DNA of 64,000 bases. Source: Bin34 sp965219935. GTDB taxonomy: Bacteria; Chloroflexota; Anaerolineae; Caldilineales; Caldilineaceae. Every line of letters begins with the position of its first letter. The stretch's first letter is position 1. The DNA is taken from positions 2,914,001-2,978,000 of the forward strand of contig CBDCOU010000003.1 in assembly GCA_965219935.1 (NCBI GenBank), given 5' to 3'. Below the pieces are notes generated by a model. The model searched no databases and was not told where the DNA came from. It saw only the letters and a list, made by a program, of their open reading frames with translations. Position numbers and translations under genes: made by a program. Shown one piece after another: positions 26,748 through 36,800 of this stretch.

Positions 26748-27545
26748 ATGGCTGAACAGGAAAAGGAATGGCAGCCGGTTGACTGGGAGGGCGTCAAGAC
26801 CTGTCTGGTCATCATGGCGCATCCGGACGACCCGGACATCTCGTGCGGCGGCACCGCCACGCTGATGGCCCAGGCCGGGATCGATGTCCGCTACATGATC
26901 CTGACCAACGGCGACAAGGGCAACCACAACCCGGAGATCACCCATGAGGAACTGGTCCTCATGCGCCAGAAGGAACAGCGCGCCGCGGCCGAGACCTGCG
27001 GCCTGGGGCCGGTAATCTTCATGGGCGAGGAGGACGGCTTCCTGCAACCCACCCGCGAGTTGCGCGAACGGGTTGTGCGCATCATCCGCACCCTGAGGCC
27101 GGAGATTGTGATCTGCCAGGATCCCACGGCCTATACCTCCGGCACCGGCTACATCAACCACCCGGACCACCGCAATGCCGGCCTGGTCGCGTTCGAGGCC
27201 ATCTTCCCGGCCTCGGACAACCGCATGTTCTTCCCGGAGATGCTGGACGAGGGCTTCGAGCCCCACAAGATTTCCCAGCTCTACATCACCCGCTTCAGCG
27301 ATCCCAACACCCGCATCGACGTGTCGGCGGTGGCGGAAACCAAGATTAAGGCCGTTTTCTGCCACAAGTCCCAGTTTGCGGAACGGGAGCAGCAGGCCAT
27401 GCGCCGCTGGATGGACCGCTGGGGCGAGGAAAACGAGGACGGAACACGCACCTACTGGGAACACTTCCAGGTCATGCGCTTCGAACGCAGGCGCACGGAC
27501 AGGGAAGTCGAGGCGGAAAAGGGCGAGCAGGACGCCGACGAGTAG
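26748..27545 (+). CDS. PIG-L family deacetylase (LmbE-like)
   Basis: 265 residues. The zinc-binding AHPDD motif is at 24-28, followed by SCGGTATLMAQAG, and the third ligand is in INHPDHRNAG. The family removes acetyl groups from GlcNAc-type sugars in thiol, lipid or antibiotic synthesis. The C-terminal tail is rich in Arg, Glu and Asp (REVEAEKGEQDADE). It has its own region after the upstream terminator. The substrate is unknown; this subclass is common in environmental bacteria. Confidence 0.92.
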   Translation: MAEQEKEWQPVDWEGVKTCLVIMAHPDDPDISCGGTATLMAQAGIDVRYMILTNGDKGNHNPEITHEELVLMRQKEQRAAAETCGLGPVIFMGEEDGFLQPTRELRERVVRIIRTLRPEIVICQDPTAYTSGTGYINHPDHRNAGLVAFEAIFPASDNRMFFPEMLDEGFEPHKISQLYITRFSDPNTRIDVSAVAETKIKAVFCHKSQFAEREQQAMRRWMDRWGEENEDGTRTYWEHFQVMRFERRRTDREVEAEKGEQDADE

Positions 27546-27604
27546 CTGGCCGGATGCGGGGGAGATCCTCCCGTCGGCCCCGCGCACAAACAACATTCAC
27601 GAGA

Positions 27605-27630
27605 GCGGGAGCCGTACAGCTCCCGCCTTG
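27605..27630 (+). terminator. Probable terminator after deacetylase gene
   Basis: A perfect 8-bp stem GCGGGAGC/GCTCCCGC with a 6-base loop, followed by CTTG and TTCT. The T-tract is weak, so termination is probable but not certain. Confidence 0.55.
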
Positions 27631-27890
27631 TTCTACACGGCTTCCCGCGTCACATCTTGGACACCGGCGAGCCTGTTCAGAGCACCAGACAGCCACCGAC
27701 AACCGTTAACCGTTGTCCAGCCACCAGGATCATTGATGCCTGGACCGAGTGGGAAGCCAAAGATGGAGGGCTGCCCGGCACTTGACCTGGGCTGAACTTC
27801 GGAATCTGTCAGGACCACCGGCCAAACCGCGCGGCACTCCAGTCACAGCTGCAGCCGTCCTGCCGACACGCAGCCCAACATCTGAGTTCG

Positions 27891-28070
27891 ATGTTCCACC
27901 GTTGCCGGCGCCTGTCAACCCTCCTGGAAACCCTTGAGAAAGAGGCCGGCCCGCGCAACTTCCCGGCGCATGCATTTCTTGCACGGAAACAGCCGGAACT
28001 CGCCTACGACTGCATTCCATACCGCTGCGGATGCTGCTCGTTCACCGTGGCATCGGACGCAAGGCCCTAA
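27891..28070 (+). CDS. Possible small Cys-rich protein, 59 residues
   Basis: An open frame just too short for most gene finders. It begins MFHRCRRLSTLLETLEKEAG and ends with CIPYRCGCCSFTVASDARP. The amino acid mix is protein-like, with a Cys cluster at the C-terminus. The ribosome site is weak and no family was recognised. Otherwise the interval 27546-28258 holds nothing visible. Confidence 0.3.
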   Translation: MFHRCRRLSTLLETLEKEAGPRNFPAHAFLARKQPELAYDCIPYRCGCCSFTVASDARP

Positions 28071-28258
28071 TCCGGAGTAGACGGGCACGACAGGTGCGAT
28101 CAGGAGAGCCGAATGCGGCTGTTGTCAACCAGTAGGCCGCCCCGAACCCGGAAGCGCGAAACCATCGCTTCTGCATCGACTGTTGCCCGGCAATCGGTCT
28201 GTCTCGCTCACGCTGGGCCCGATCGTTGTCTGCCCCCCCGGGAATGCCGTCGAACCTG

Positions 28259-29866
28259 TCAACGCGGACGACGCGGCTCTGGCCCCATTCCCGGAAAGTG
28301 CTCCTGTACCAACCGCATGACGTCCCAGTTCCCCTGCTGTTCGGCCATGCGGAACGCCCGTGCCGCCCCCTTGCGCGCAACCTTCCTGCGGCCCTTGTGC
28401 GCGTCCGCCAATGCCATGTAGCAAAGGGCCATGCCGTCGGTGGGGATTTCGGACAACACGAATTTGAGGTCGGCGATCCCCATTTGGTACTCCGCCTGTT
28501 CAATTCGGATGCATCCCCTCAGCAGGTATGCATCGACGCAGTCCGGACTCAGCTCCAATACAGCGGCCACATCGGTATGCGCCTCCTCGAAGTCGCGCAT
28601 CCTCATGCGGACTTCGGCACGCGCCAGCAAGGCGTTTATCGACGTGGGAGCATACTCAAGCGCCTTGTGAAGATCTTCCAAGGCCTCAGGGTAACGCCGC
28701 AGGGCCAACTTGGCTCTGCCCTTGCACAAGTGGGCCGCGTCATCGTCCGGCTGGAAAATGATGACAGCCTCGTAGTCGGCAATGGCGTCCGTGTGCCTGC
28801 CCATCAGGATTCTCAAGACGCCTCTCTGCATCAACGCCAGGTACGGCATGCTCTGTTCCTGGATTACATGGCTGAAGTCCTGTTCCGCCAAGTCGAGACG
28901 CCTGCACAGTTGACGGATCAAACCCCGGTGGTGCCTCAGTTCGAGGTCATGCCGAAACTGTTCCACGGCACCGTCCATGACCCGCAGGGCTTCTTCGTGC
29001 CTGTCAGCCAGAAACAGGACGTTCGACCGAAGCCGGGGAATGATGGTTGAACCGGGATCGATTTTCGCGGCCCGCTTCAAGTCGGCTAAGGCCTGGGGAT
29101 ACTTGCCCATAAACATGAAAGCACGCGCCCTTTGGACATGGCCCTCCCGATACCTGGGCTTGAGTGCGATGGCCCTGCTCAACTGCTTTCGGGCCAGCTG
29201 GTACAGGCCGGCGTTGATCATGCATCGTGACAGGGCCACGATGGCCGGCACGTAGTCAGGGTCCAGTTTGAGGGCCGCGTTGAAATCCTCGCTGGCCTCC
29301 GAATCGGCCATATGGGGCCCAATGAAGGACATGATTTCACTGCGCGGCCAACGCGGGTCGCGCTTGGTGGCCAGATTCAGATCCAGATCCTGATAGGGAG
29401 CATACGGCCCGTCCATGTGCATCCATGTGATGCCCCTGATTACATAGGCGGGCACATAGGCGGGGTCCGTCTCGATGGCCTTGTCGAAATCGTCGAAGGC
29501 CTCTTCCTGCTGACCTAGAGGCCACCTGGCGGCACCCCTATAGGCGTATCTGAATGCGGATGGTTCCTCGGCCACGACGTTGTCAAGCGCCTGCATCGGG
29601 AACCCTGTGGGTGCCTCAAGCCGGGGATCCGGCGGCACCACCCGGACCGTGAACGCATCCGCGCAGGGTTTGCCCGGTGAAGCCCCTTGTGCATTCGACG
29701 AAGTCCCCCGGCCCCTGTCCGCATGGGCCATTGCGTCAGCCAACACTGAAAAAAACCGGCTGGCTTGGAACGGATTGTCGAGATCAAGTTCCGACACAGG
29801 TTCGTGCCTGACTTCCAGGACAAGCTCGTCGCCTGGTTCGGATTGGGTTTGGGATGTCCGATCCAT
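28259..29866 (-). CDS. TPR-repeat protein, paralogue 1
   Basis: 535 residues from ATG 29864-29866, the start chosen to match its paralogue; the frame is open up to 29983. About ten tetratricopeptide units run from residue 110 to the end, for example FDDFDKAIETDPAYVPAYV and ALEDLHKALEYAPTSINALL. No signal peptide or membrane helix is seen. TPR arrays bind proteins. The N-terminal block SELDLDNPFQASRFFSVLAD is shared with the second paralogue and not with known families. The end (MRLVQEHFPGMGPEPRRPR) is also similar. The role is unknown. Confidence 0.75.
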   Translation of the reverse strand: MDRTSQTQSEPGDELVLEVRHEPVSELDLDNPFQASRFFSVLADAMAHADRGRGTSSNAQGASPGKPCADAFTVRVVPPDPRLEAPTGFPMQALDNVVAEEPSAFRYAYRGAARWPLGQQEEAFDDFDKAIETDPAYVPAYVIRGITWMHMDGPYAPYQDLDLNLATKRDPRWPRSEIMSFIGPHMADSEASEDFNAALKLDPDYVPAIVALSRCMINAGLYQLARKQLSRAIALKPRYREGHVQRARAFMFMGKYPQALADLKRAAKIDPGSTIIPRLRSNVLFLADRHEEALRVMDGAVEQFRHDLELRHHRGLIRQLCRRLDLAEQDFSHVIQEQSMPYLALMQRGVLRILMGRHTDAIADYEAVIIFQPDDDAAHLCKGRAKLALRRYPEALEDLHKALEYAPTSINALLARAEVRMRMRDFEEAHTDVAAVLELSPDCVDAYLLRGCIRIEQAEYQMGIADLKFVLSEIPTDGMALCYMALADAHKGRRKVARKGAARAFRMAEQQGNWDVMRLVQEHFPGMGPEPRRPR

Positions 29867-30513
29867 GCTCGCAGGGGTCTGTTGGCAAGAACTGTGATGA
29901 TCCGGGGTGTGGCTGTCATTGGCGGACCCGTTCGGCACACGCCGGCCACAGGACAACCGACTGCCTGCACGACACCCCGGCAACGAAGTACATCATACGG
30001 AAATCGGCCAACGGGTCGGCTGGAGCACAGTCCTTTGGCGGGTCTGCATAGGGACACACCAAGGAAGCGCCTCTGTCGCCGGGCTCCCGGCAAAACCCAT
30101 GCAAATCGCGTTCCGCATGTTCCTCACCCCGTCGCCCCCCGCATAGCTGCCACCTCCACATTGAGGACAGCGTGGTGGACCGGAACCCAACCGCCGTCCT
30201 GTCCACGGCACGGGGAGCGAGCAGGCACGGACCATGCCACGCTCTCGACTTGACCTGGTCGGCCGGTACAGCAGCGGAGGATTCCCCGGCCGGCCCGAAA
30301 CATGGGACAGCAGATCGGAATCCGCACCGTGAGTCTGCCGTCGTTGGCACCTGGCCCAATGATCGAGGGGCTGTACGCAAGAACCCGGTACTTCGGGCAG
30401 TGCGGAGAGATCTGGAATCGCACGTCCCGGATTCCGAAGGTGTGCGCCTGGAAAGCCACAGTTCCCGGTTCAATGTGTCCGGTCACCATCGTTGCGGATG
30501 GCGGTCAACGCCG
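29867..30513. other. Gap between the two TPR genes
   Basis: 647 bp with no recognisable gene on either strand. The frames that are open here are antisense or out-of-phase shadows. No terminator was found. Confidence 0.4.
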
Positions 30514-32148
30514 TCAACGCGAGCCCCGCGGTTTCCGGTCGATCTCCGGGTAGTGCTCCCTTACCAACTGCATGGCAATCTTGTCCCCTTGCTGTGCAGC
30601 CTGTTTGAATGCCCGGACAAAACCCTTGCGGGCAGCGTTCGTACGCCCCGTGTGCGCATGGGCCACGGCCAGATGGCAGATTGCCCGGCAGTCGGCGGGA
30701 TTGTGGGACAACACAAACTCAAGCTCGGACACCGCCTGCTCGTATTCTCCCTGCTCGACCCAAAGGCCTCCTCGGAGCGCCTTCGCGTCAAGGTTGTCCG
30801 GTCTTTGCTTCAGCACCTTGTCCAAATCGGAATGCGCCTTGTCGAAGTTGCCAAGCCCGGCGTGGACCGCGGCACGCGCGCGCAAGGCATGCATGTTGAG
30901 GGGAGCCAGCAGCAACGCCTTGTTGAGATCTTCCATGGCCTCCGCATAGAGCTGCCGGTCGGACTGGGCCCTTCCCCTGGCGAGATATGGGCTGGCATCA
31001 CCGGACTTGAAGTCAATGACCGCGTCAAAGTCGGCCATGGCCTCGTCGTACCTGTCCATCAGCAGTCGTACCAACCCTCGTTGCATGTAAGCCGTCATGT
31101 CGTGCGGCTGCTCCGCAATCAGGTAGCTGAAATCCTCTTCGGCCTTGCCCAGTTCACGGCACACCTGCCTGACCAGGCCCCGGTGGTGTCGGACCTTGAC
31201 ATTGAACGGGAAGTCCGGGAACCGTTCCACAAGGAGGTTCAGGCCCTGCAAGGCCTCTGCATGCCTGTTGTTGAGAAACAGGATGTTGGATTTGAGGAGG
31301 TGGGCATCGACGCCGTCCGGATCGAGTTCGACGGCACGGTCCACCGCTTTCCGGGCCGTCGTGTAACTGCCCGTGAACATGGCTGCACGCGCCCTTTGAT
31401 AGTGGGCATCAACATAATCGGGCCTAAGTTCCAGGGCCCTGTCCAGCAAGCCGGCAGCCAAGAAGTATTCCTCGTCCCCAATCATGCAACTTGCCAGGGC
31501 CACCAAGGCCGGTGCGTACTCGGGATCCAGTTCAAGTGCCTGGGTGAACTGCTTCACGGCCGCGTCCTCGGCTTTCCAATGACCGGCTCTGATGGGGATT
31601 ATGATCTCGGTGCGAGGCCAACGCGGGTCCAACTTCATGGCCCGTTCCAGATCCATGTAGGGGGCGTACTCCACAGACAGCCAAAGGTGTGCCAGTCCAC
31701 GGACCACGTGGACCGGTGCATAGCCCAGGTCGCACTTCACAGCCTTGGCAAAGTCCCTGAAGGCCTTTCGCTTCTGCCCCAGGTACAGTCTGGCAATGCC
31801 CCGGTAGGTGTGTCGGAAGGCCGAAGGCTCATCGTCCACAATGCGATCCAACAGGTGGATCAGAAGTTTGGATGACTTGGAGATCGGCGGTGCCGATAGA
31901 TTAATCCCGACGCGGATGGTCTCTGTCTGTGCACGTCCTTCCGGTTTTTCCGGCTTGGCGGCCACCGTGGGGTCCGCGGCCGCCACGGCTTGGTTCACCG
32001 CGTGTTTGACGTTGTCCAGGAAGAAGTAGGCCTGGAACGGATAGGCGAGGTCCAGTTCCGCTTCCGATTCATGTCCGATGACCAGCGGGAATTCAGCATC
32101 GGCTCCCTCGGACCGCGCCTGCCAGCGTCGTTTGAGTAAACCAAGCAT
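30514..32148 (-). CDS. TPR-repeat protein, paralogue 2
   Basis: 544 residues from ATG 32146-32148. The frame is open up to 32532, but that extension overlaps a dispersed DNA repeat (32423-32538), so the shorter start is preferred. The N-terminal block AELDLAYPFQAYFFLDNVKH aligns with the first paralogue. About ten TPR units follow, such as FRDFAKAVKCDLGYAPVHVV and AMEDLNKALLLAPLNMHALR. The end MQLVREHYPEIDRKPRGSR matches paralogue 1 too. Both lack a signal peptide. They probably arose by tandem duplication. The function is not known. Confidence 0.75.
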   Translation of the reverse strand: MLGLLKRRWQARSEGADAEFPLVIGHESEAELDLAYPFQAYFFLDNVKHAVNQAVAAADPTVAAKPEKPEGRAQTETIRVGINLSAPPISKSSKLLIHLLDRIVDDEPSAFRHTYRGIARLYLGQKRKAFRDFAKAVKCDLGYAPVHVVRGLAHLWLSVEYAPYMDLERAMKLDPRWPRTEIIIPIRAGHWKAEDAAVKQFTQALELDPEYAPALVALASCMIGDEEYFLAAGLLDRALELRPDYVDAHYQRARAAMFTGSYTTARKAVDRAVELDPDGVDAHLLKSNILFLNNRHAEALQGLNLLVERFPDFPFNVKVRHHRGLVRQVCRELGKAEEDFSYLIAEQPHDMTAYMQRGLVRLLMDRYDEAMADFDAVIDFKSGDASPYLARGRAQSDRQLYAEAMEDLNKALLLAPLNMHALRARAAVHAGLGNFDKAHSDLDKVLKQRPDNLDAKALRGGLWVEQGEYEQAVSELEFVLSHNPADCRAICHLAVAHAHTGRTNAARKGFVRAFKQAAQQGDKIAMQLVREHYPEIDRKPRGSR

Positions 32149-32422
32149 GCGACAAAGTTGGCCTGTTGCAACGATGGCCGGCCGGTCCAACCCGGCCTTG
32201 CCGGCAAGCGATTGTACGGAATCCCCATCCGGGGCTCTGATTCGGCGGGCGCCAAGGGACAGGAACCCCGGTGTCATTCCGTCCCGGGCATATGGACCAA
32301 ACAGGCCAGTCCGAGCGATGGCCACCCATTGAGACGTACCCAGTCCCAGCGTAGACGCAGACTTCCATTGTCCATCGGCTGCGCGCCCCCCAATATTGTC
32401 GTTGGGAAACCTTGCAACAAAT

Positions 32423-32538
32423 CCTGGAACATCTCCGTCAGGTCCACTTGCTCTCGCCGAACAGCTCGACCTCAAGCCATCGTCCACGCGGCTGATCACG
32501 GCTGCCTGGCAGTCACGAGGGTGGATCCCCACGAGTAG
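32423..32538 (+). repeat. Dispersed repeat, copy 1
   Basis: About 115 bp that align at roughly 70-75 percent with 42995-43111; both copies contain CCACTTGCTCT, GGGCTGATCACGG-like and GACGAGTAG-like words. Judged by eye. It could be a duplicated gene end or an old mobile fragment. Confidence 0.5.
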
Positions 32539-32548
32539 CCGGGTCTGA

Positions 32549-32612
32549 TACCAATCCAGTGTGATACCGACACATTACACTGGCGTCCGCCCGAGGCGAG
32601 TCTCCTGCGACG
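32549..32612 (+). repeat. Direct repeat flanking the Uma2 gene, copy A
   Basis: It starts TACCAATCCAGTGTGATACC and is about 80 percent identical to 33766-33829. The first 11 bases equal the left end of the IS630 element at 865. This suggests a relic of an IS630-type end or a MITE. Confidence 0.55.
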
Positions 32613-32714
32613 CGCAGGACAGTGGTTGCCTCGGCAATCAATACCGGAGCCGGCTGTCTCCGGGGCAACGGCCCGATGAGCAACCAATCGTGTCTCGGGA
32701 ATACAGGATTGACA

Positions 32715-33596
32715 TCAGTCCAAGGGGTCCCGGGGGGCAGGTCCCTGCCGTTGCAGCAGGACCTGGAGCCGTGCGATCTCCGCCTCTGCTTTCTGCGCCC
32801 GTGCAGCTTCCTGGCTTGCCCGGGCCGCTTCCTGGTCCGCCCGCGCAGCTTCCTGACTTGCCCGGACCGCTTCCTGGTCCGCCCGTGCGGCTTCCTGACT
32901 TGCCCGGATCGCTTCCTGGTCCGCCCGTGTGGCTTCCCTCCTGTGGGCCGTCCCGGCTTCCTGTACCGTCAGATACCACCTGCCCTGCACCGGGTTCCAC
33001 AACCGCAGGCGGCCGGTGGCCATATCCAGCCCCCAGTCCGTATCCAGGACGGCACTCCGCCCGATCGACGCGCCGCGCGGGGGGTCGGGCTGCAGGGGGA
33101 TGGGGACATAGACGCCGTCCCGCAACTGCCAGCCCAGCAAGTCCTCCGTCAGATATTGGTGGTGGGGGTCGTACTGCCAATATTCGGGAATGCCCAGGGC
33201 GGCATAGCGGTCCCGCTTGAAGCCGCTGTCCTGGGCATGCGTGGAGGGCGAGGCCATTTCCATGACCAGGTCCGGCACTTTCCCGTACACCCAGGGCGCG
33301 TAGCCCTCCTCGCTCGGCACCGTCACCCCGTAGGCCAACAACACGTCGGGCGCCACATAGGCCGTCAGATTGGCGGCATCGTAATACAAGGCGCAATTTC
33401 CCCGAACCGTACCCGCCCGGCCCCGCTGCTGCAGGTGCATCTTCAGGGCAAAGACGGCATCGATGATGGCATCGTACTGGAGTTCGGTGTCGGCCATGGG
33501 TTCATCATCGTCGGACGGGTACCGGATCCCCGACTCCTGTGGGGGATCGCGCAGGACCACGCCGTCCCAGCCGTTCCGGTCGCGGGTCAGTGCCAT
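32715..33596 (-). CDS. Uma2-family (DUF820) PD-(D/E)xK nuclease-like protein with coiled-coil tail
   Basis: 293 residues from ATG 33594-33596; the frame extends to 33701 without similarity. The Uma2 core includes VAPDVLLAYG (first Asp), PDLVMEMASPSTH (Glu), a Lys in FKRDRYAALG and GIPEYWQYDP. The family has a restriction-endonuclease fold, and its role is unproven. The C-terminus has seven heptads alternating RADQEAx and RASQEAA, a clear coiled coil, then AEIARLQ. The heptads are encoded by a 21-bp tandem repeat. A 64-bp direct repeat flanks the gene on both sides. A second Uma2 gene is at 58815. Confidence 0.85.
   Translation of the reverse strand: MALTRDRNGWDGVVLRDPPQESGIRYPSDDDEPMADTELQYDAIIDAVFALKMHLQQRGRAGTVRGNCALYYDAANLTAYVAPDVLLAYGVTVPSEEGYAPWVYGKVPDLVMEMASPSTHAQDSGFKRDRYAALGIPEYWQYDPHHQYLTEDLLGWQLRDGVYVPIPLQPDPPRGASIGRSAVLDTDWGLDMATGRLRLWNPVQGRWYLTVQEAGTAHRREATRADQEAIRASQEAARADQEAVRASQEAARADQEAARASQEAARAQKAEAEIARLQVLLQRQGPAPRDPLD
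32793..32935 (+). repeat. 21-bp tandem repeat inside the Uma2 gene
   Basis: About seven units with the core GCTTCCTGGTCCGCCCG alternating with a variant containing GACTTGCCCGG. It encodes the heptad coiled-coil tail. Copy number is likely to vary by slippage in steps of seven residues. Confidence 0.8.
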
Positions 33597-33765
33597 AAAA
33601 TAGTGTGCTGTGCCTCCTGTCGCCCGATTGTATAGCAAAGGACAACCACGCCCGTAGGCACCGTCCCGGCCGGTGGCGGGGCGCGGTGCCGGGGGGTGCA
33701 CAGGAAGCGGTGCCCTGCCAAACGTGCCATCATGTGGAGAAGGCCCAGCTGGGCCTTCCCTGCCC

Positions 33766-33829
33766 TACCAATCCAGTGTGATACCCACACATGACACCGT
33801 CGTCTGTCCGAGGCGAGGCTTCCGCACCT
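33766..33829 (+). repeat. Direct repeat flanking the Uma2 gene, copy B
   Basis: The partner of 32549-32612, in the same orientation. It lies just after a perfect 18-bp palindrome AAGGCCCAGCTGGGCCTT (33740-33757), which could act as a hairpin. Confidence 0.55.
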
Positions 33830-33879
33830 CCGACCTCATGTGGGTTGGAGGCCGGGGTGGAATGACCCCGGCCCGCGGA

Positions 33880-36800
33880 TCACTCGTCGGAGCCCTCGAC
33901 CACCATGACCAGCGCCGGCAGAATGAAGAGAATGAACAGGCCCGACAGGATGAGACCTCCCATCATGCTGACGATGAACGGCACAACGAAGAGCAGGTCG
34001 TCTCCGCGTTCATAGAGCAGCGGCGACAAGCCGACCACAGTGGTGAGACTCGTGAGGAAAATCGCCCGGAAGCGGTGGCGCGTGGCGGCTGAGGCCGCGG
34101 CGATGGCCGGCAGCATCGGGTTCTCGCGCCGAATGGTGTTGTAGCGGTCCAGCAGCACCAGGGCATCGTTGACCACCACTCCGAAGACCGCGATCACGCC
34201 GAAGAGCGACATGGCCTGGAAATCCCAGCCCAGGATCCAGTGGCCGAGGACCGCACCGGCGAACGAAATCGGAAAGCCGGCCACGGCCACCAACGGTTTC
34301 CAGTAGCTGCGCAGGAAACCCGCCATCAGCGCATACATGGCAATGAGCACGATCGGCAGCAACAGCGCCAGGGTCTGGAACATTGCCTGCTCGTCGCGTG
34401 CACCGGCTCCCCGCTCAATGCGCAGGTTGGGATACTGTTCCCGCAGCGTTGGCAGGAAATCCTGGTCAATGATCCGCCGCGCCTGATTGGGCGTCGTCAC
34501 GGCCGTATCGGCATAGGCATTCACCAGAGCCGTCTGGGCACCGTCGATGCGCGTGCGGGTCGCCAGTTCGCGGCTCTCGTGCACCTGTGCCACCGCGGAC
34601 AGCGGCATCTCCACGCCGCCGCGGAGGAGGAGGCGTTCCCGGTCCAGTTCCCGCAGACTCGCCCGTCGCTCGAGCGGATACCGCACCATAACCTTGACTT
34701 CCTCATGGCCCCGTTGAATGCGCTGGACCTCCACGCCGTGGAAGTTGGCGCGCAATTGGCTGCCGACGGTCGCGGGCGTGAGCCCCGCGGCCTCACCCAC
34801 CGGTGTGAGTTCGATCTGGAAGTGCCGCTTGCCCGGGACGAAGCTGTCGGAGATTTGAATTACTCCCGGAATACCCGCCATGAAGGACTGCAACTCCGCC
34901 ACAATCTGTTGCAGCACCTGCTCGTCCTCGTGCATCAGCACATACGCGATCGTGGGACTTTCGCGAAGATTGCTGCTCCAGAACCGGATCTGCCCCAAGC
35001 CCGCGTCCGAACCCAGGTTCTGCCGCCAGACCTTCGTGACGTCCCAAGGCATTGAGCGGCGCAGAGGACGCTCGTTGAGATACACGCGCACCCCCGCCAA
35101 GTGGCTGTCGGTCGGGATCGCCGTACCGATCCAAGGCCACTCGATCATCTGGCCCGCGATGAAGGATACGGAGCGTACGGGTACTCCCGGCATTTGTTCG
35201 TTGACCGCTTGCGCCGCCGCCACCACCTCCTCCGCAGCGGCCCGCGTCACGGCGAAGGGCGTGCCCACGGGCAATTCCAGGTCCGCCTGGACATAATCCG
35301 AAGCCTGAACGGAGAAGGCAATGAACCTGACCGCCTCAAAGCGGATCAGCAACACGGGCACCGCCACCACTGCGACACCGATGACCAGGGTCGCCCAGAC
35401 GTTCCGCACGGACCACGACACCGCCGGCACCACCGTCCGGTCCCGGACCATCTCGATCCACTCGGAGACCCACCCCTGTATGGCACTCAGAGGCCACAGG
35501 CTCCACCGACGGGCGTGGCCGAGGTGCGCGGGCAGGATGAAGACCGCCTCAATCAGCGACACCACCAGCACGAAGAACGCCACCAGAGGATAGACCTTGA
35601 CCACCTGAAACATGGGGTGGGTCAGGAAGTAGAAGGGCACGAAGGCCAGAACCGTGGTCGCCGCGGCGATTGTGATTGGACTTACCACGGACCTGGCCCC
35701 CTCCACGGCCGCCGCCAGCGGCCCCAGCCCGCGTTCGCGTGCTGCCGCAATGCCCTCGCCCACCACCAGCGCATCGTCCACCACCAGGCCGATCATCAGG
35801 AACATCGCCGTCAGAGTGCCCAGATGCATGGACAGGTTTGCCGGCCCGAAGAAAATGAGGGATCCGACGATGGAGAACGGGATGCCGAGCGCAATCCACA
35901 CCGCGGCGCGCAGGTCAAAGACCAGCATCAGCAGGAGGAAGACGAGAATCACGCCGATAATGCTGGTTTGACCGAGCCGCGCCAACCGATCCCCGTTCGG
36001 CTCCGCCCGGTCGTCCCAGACGAAGATGCTCACATCCCGCGGTGCCTGGTAGCCGACCAGCCAGTCCCGGATTTCCTTGGCGGCCCTGGTGAGGGACTGG
36101 CCTCTCGTGTGTGCCACCCGCACGAACACCGCGGGCACGCCGTCCACTTTGGCAATGACTTCCCTGTCCACAAACGCATCACGGATGTCCGCCACATCCC
36201 CGAGGGTCACGATGGTGCCGTCCGCGCGCGTGATCAGGGGGATCCCCGCGAATTCCGGGCCCGCCGTGCGCTTTGAGATCGTGTGCAGCACCACGCCACC
36301 GGCCTCCGTCTGCAATTCGCCAAACGTCAGGTTGAGGGAGGCCCGACGCACACTGTTGGCAACTTCCTGGATCGTGAGATTGTGGCGCCTCAGGGCCTCT
36401 TCATTCAGTTCAATGGCGATCTCGCGGTCCCGCGTACCGTACATGTTCACGCGCGAGGTACCGGGCAGCTGCAGCAGTTCGCGGCGTACGTTCTCGGCGG
36501 CGCGCCGCAGGGCGTCCTCATTCAGTACCTCCGATGTCACGGCCAGCGTCAACACCGGGTCGTTCGTTGGCGCCAGCTCCACATCCGGCTGTTCCGCGTT
36601 CAGGGGCGGAAAGTTCTCGAGGGCGTCCACCGCCTGCTTGACGTCGTCCAGGACCTTGTCGGCATTCGCGAACGTGGTCAGCTCGATGTTGATCGTGGCC
36701 ACACCCTCCGTCGCCGTGGCCACAACCCGATCGACCCCCTGGAAGCCGATGACGCTTTCCTCCACCCGGCGGACGATGTCCTCCTCCACCTCCCGCGGCG

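Noticed and set aside
30172..31875. A 567-residue open frame on the plus strand
   Set aside because: Antisense shadow of the second TPR gene, with no recognisable domain.
30514..32532. The 672-residue form of TPR paralogue 2
   Set aside because: Its first 128 residues have no counterpart in paralogue 1 and cross a dispersed DNA repeat.
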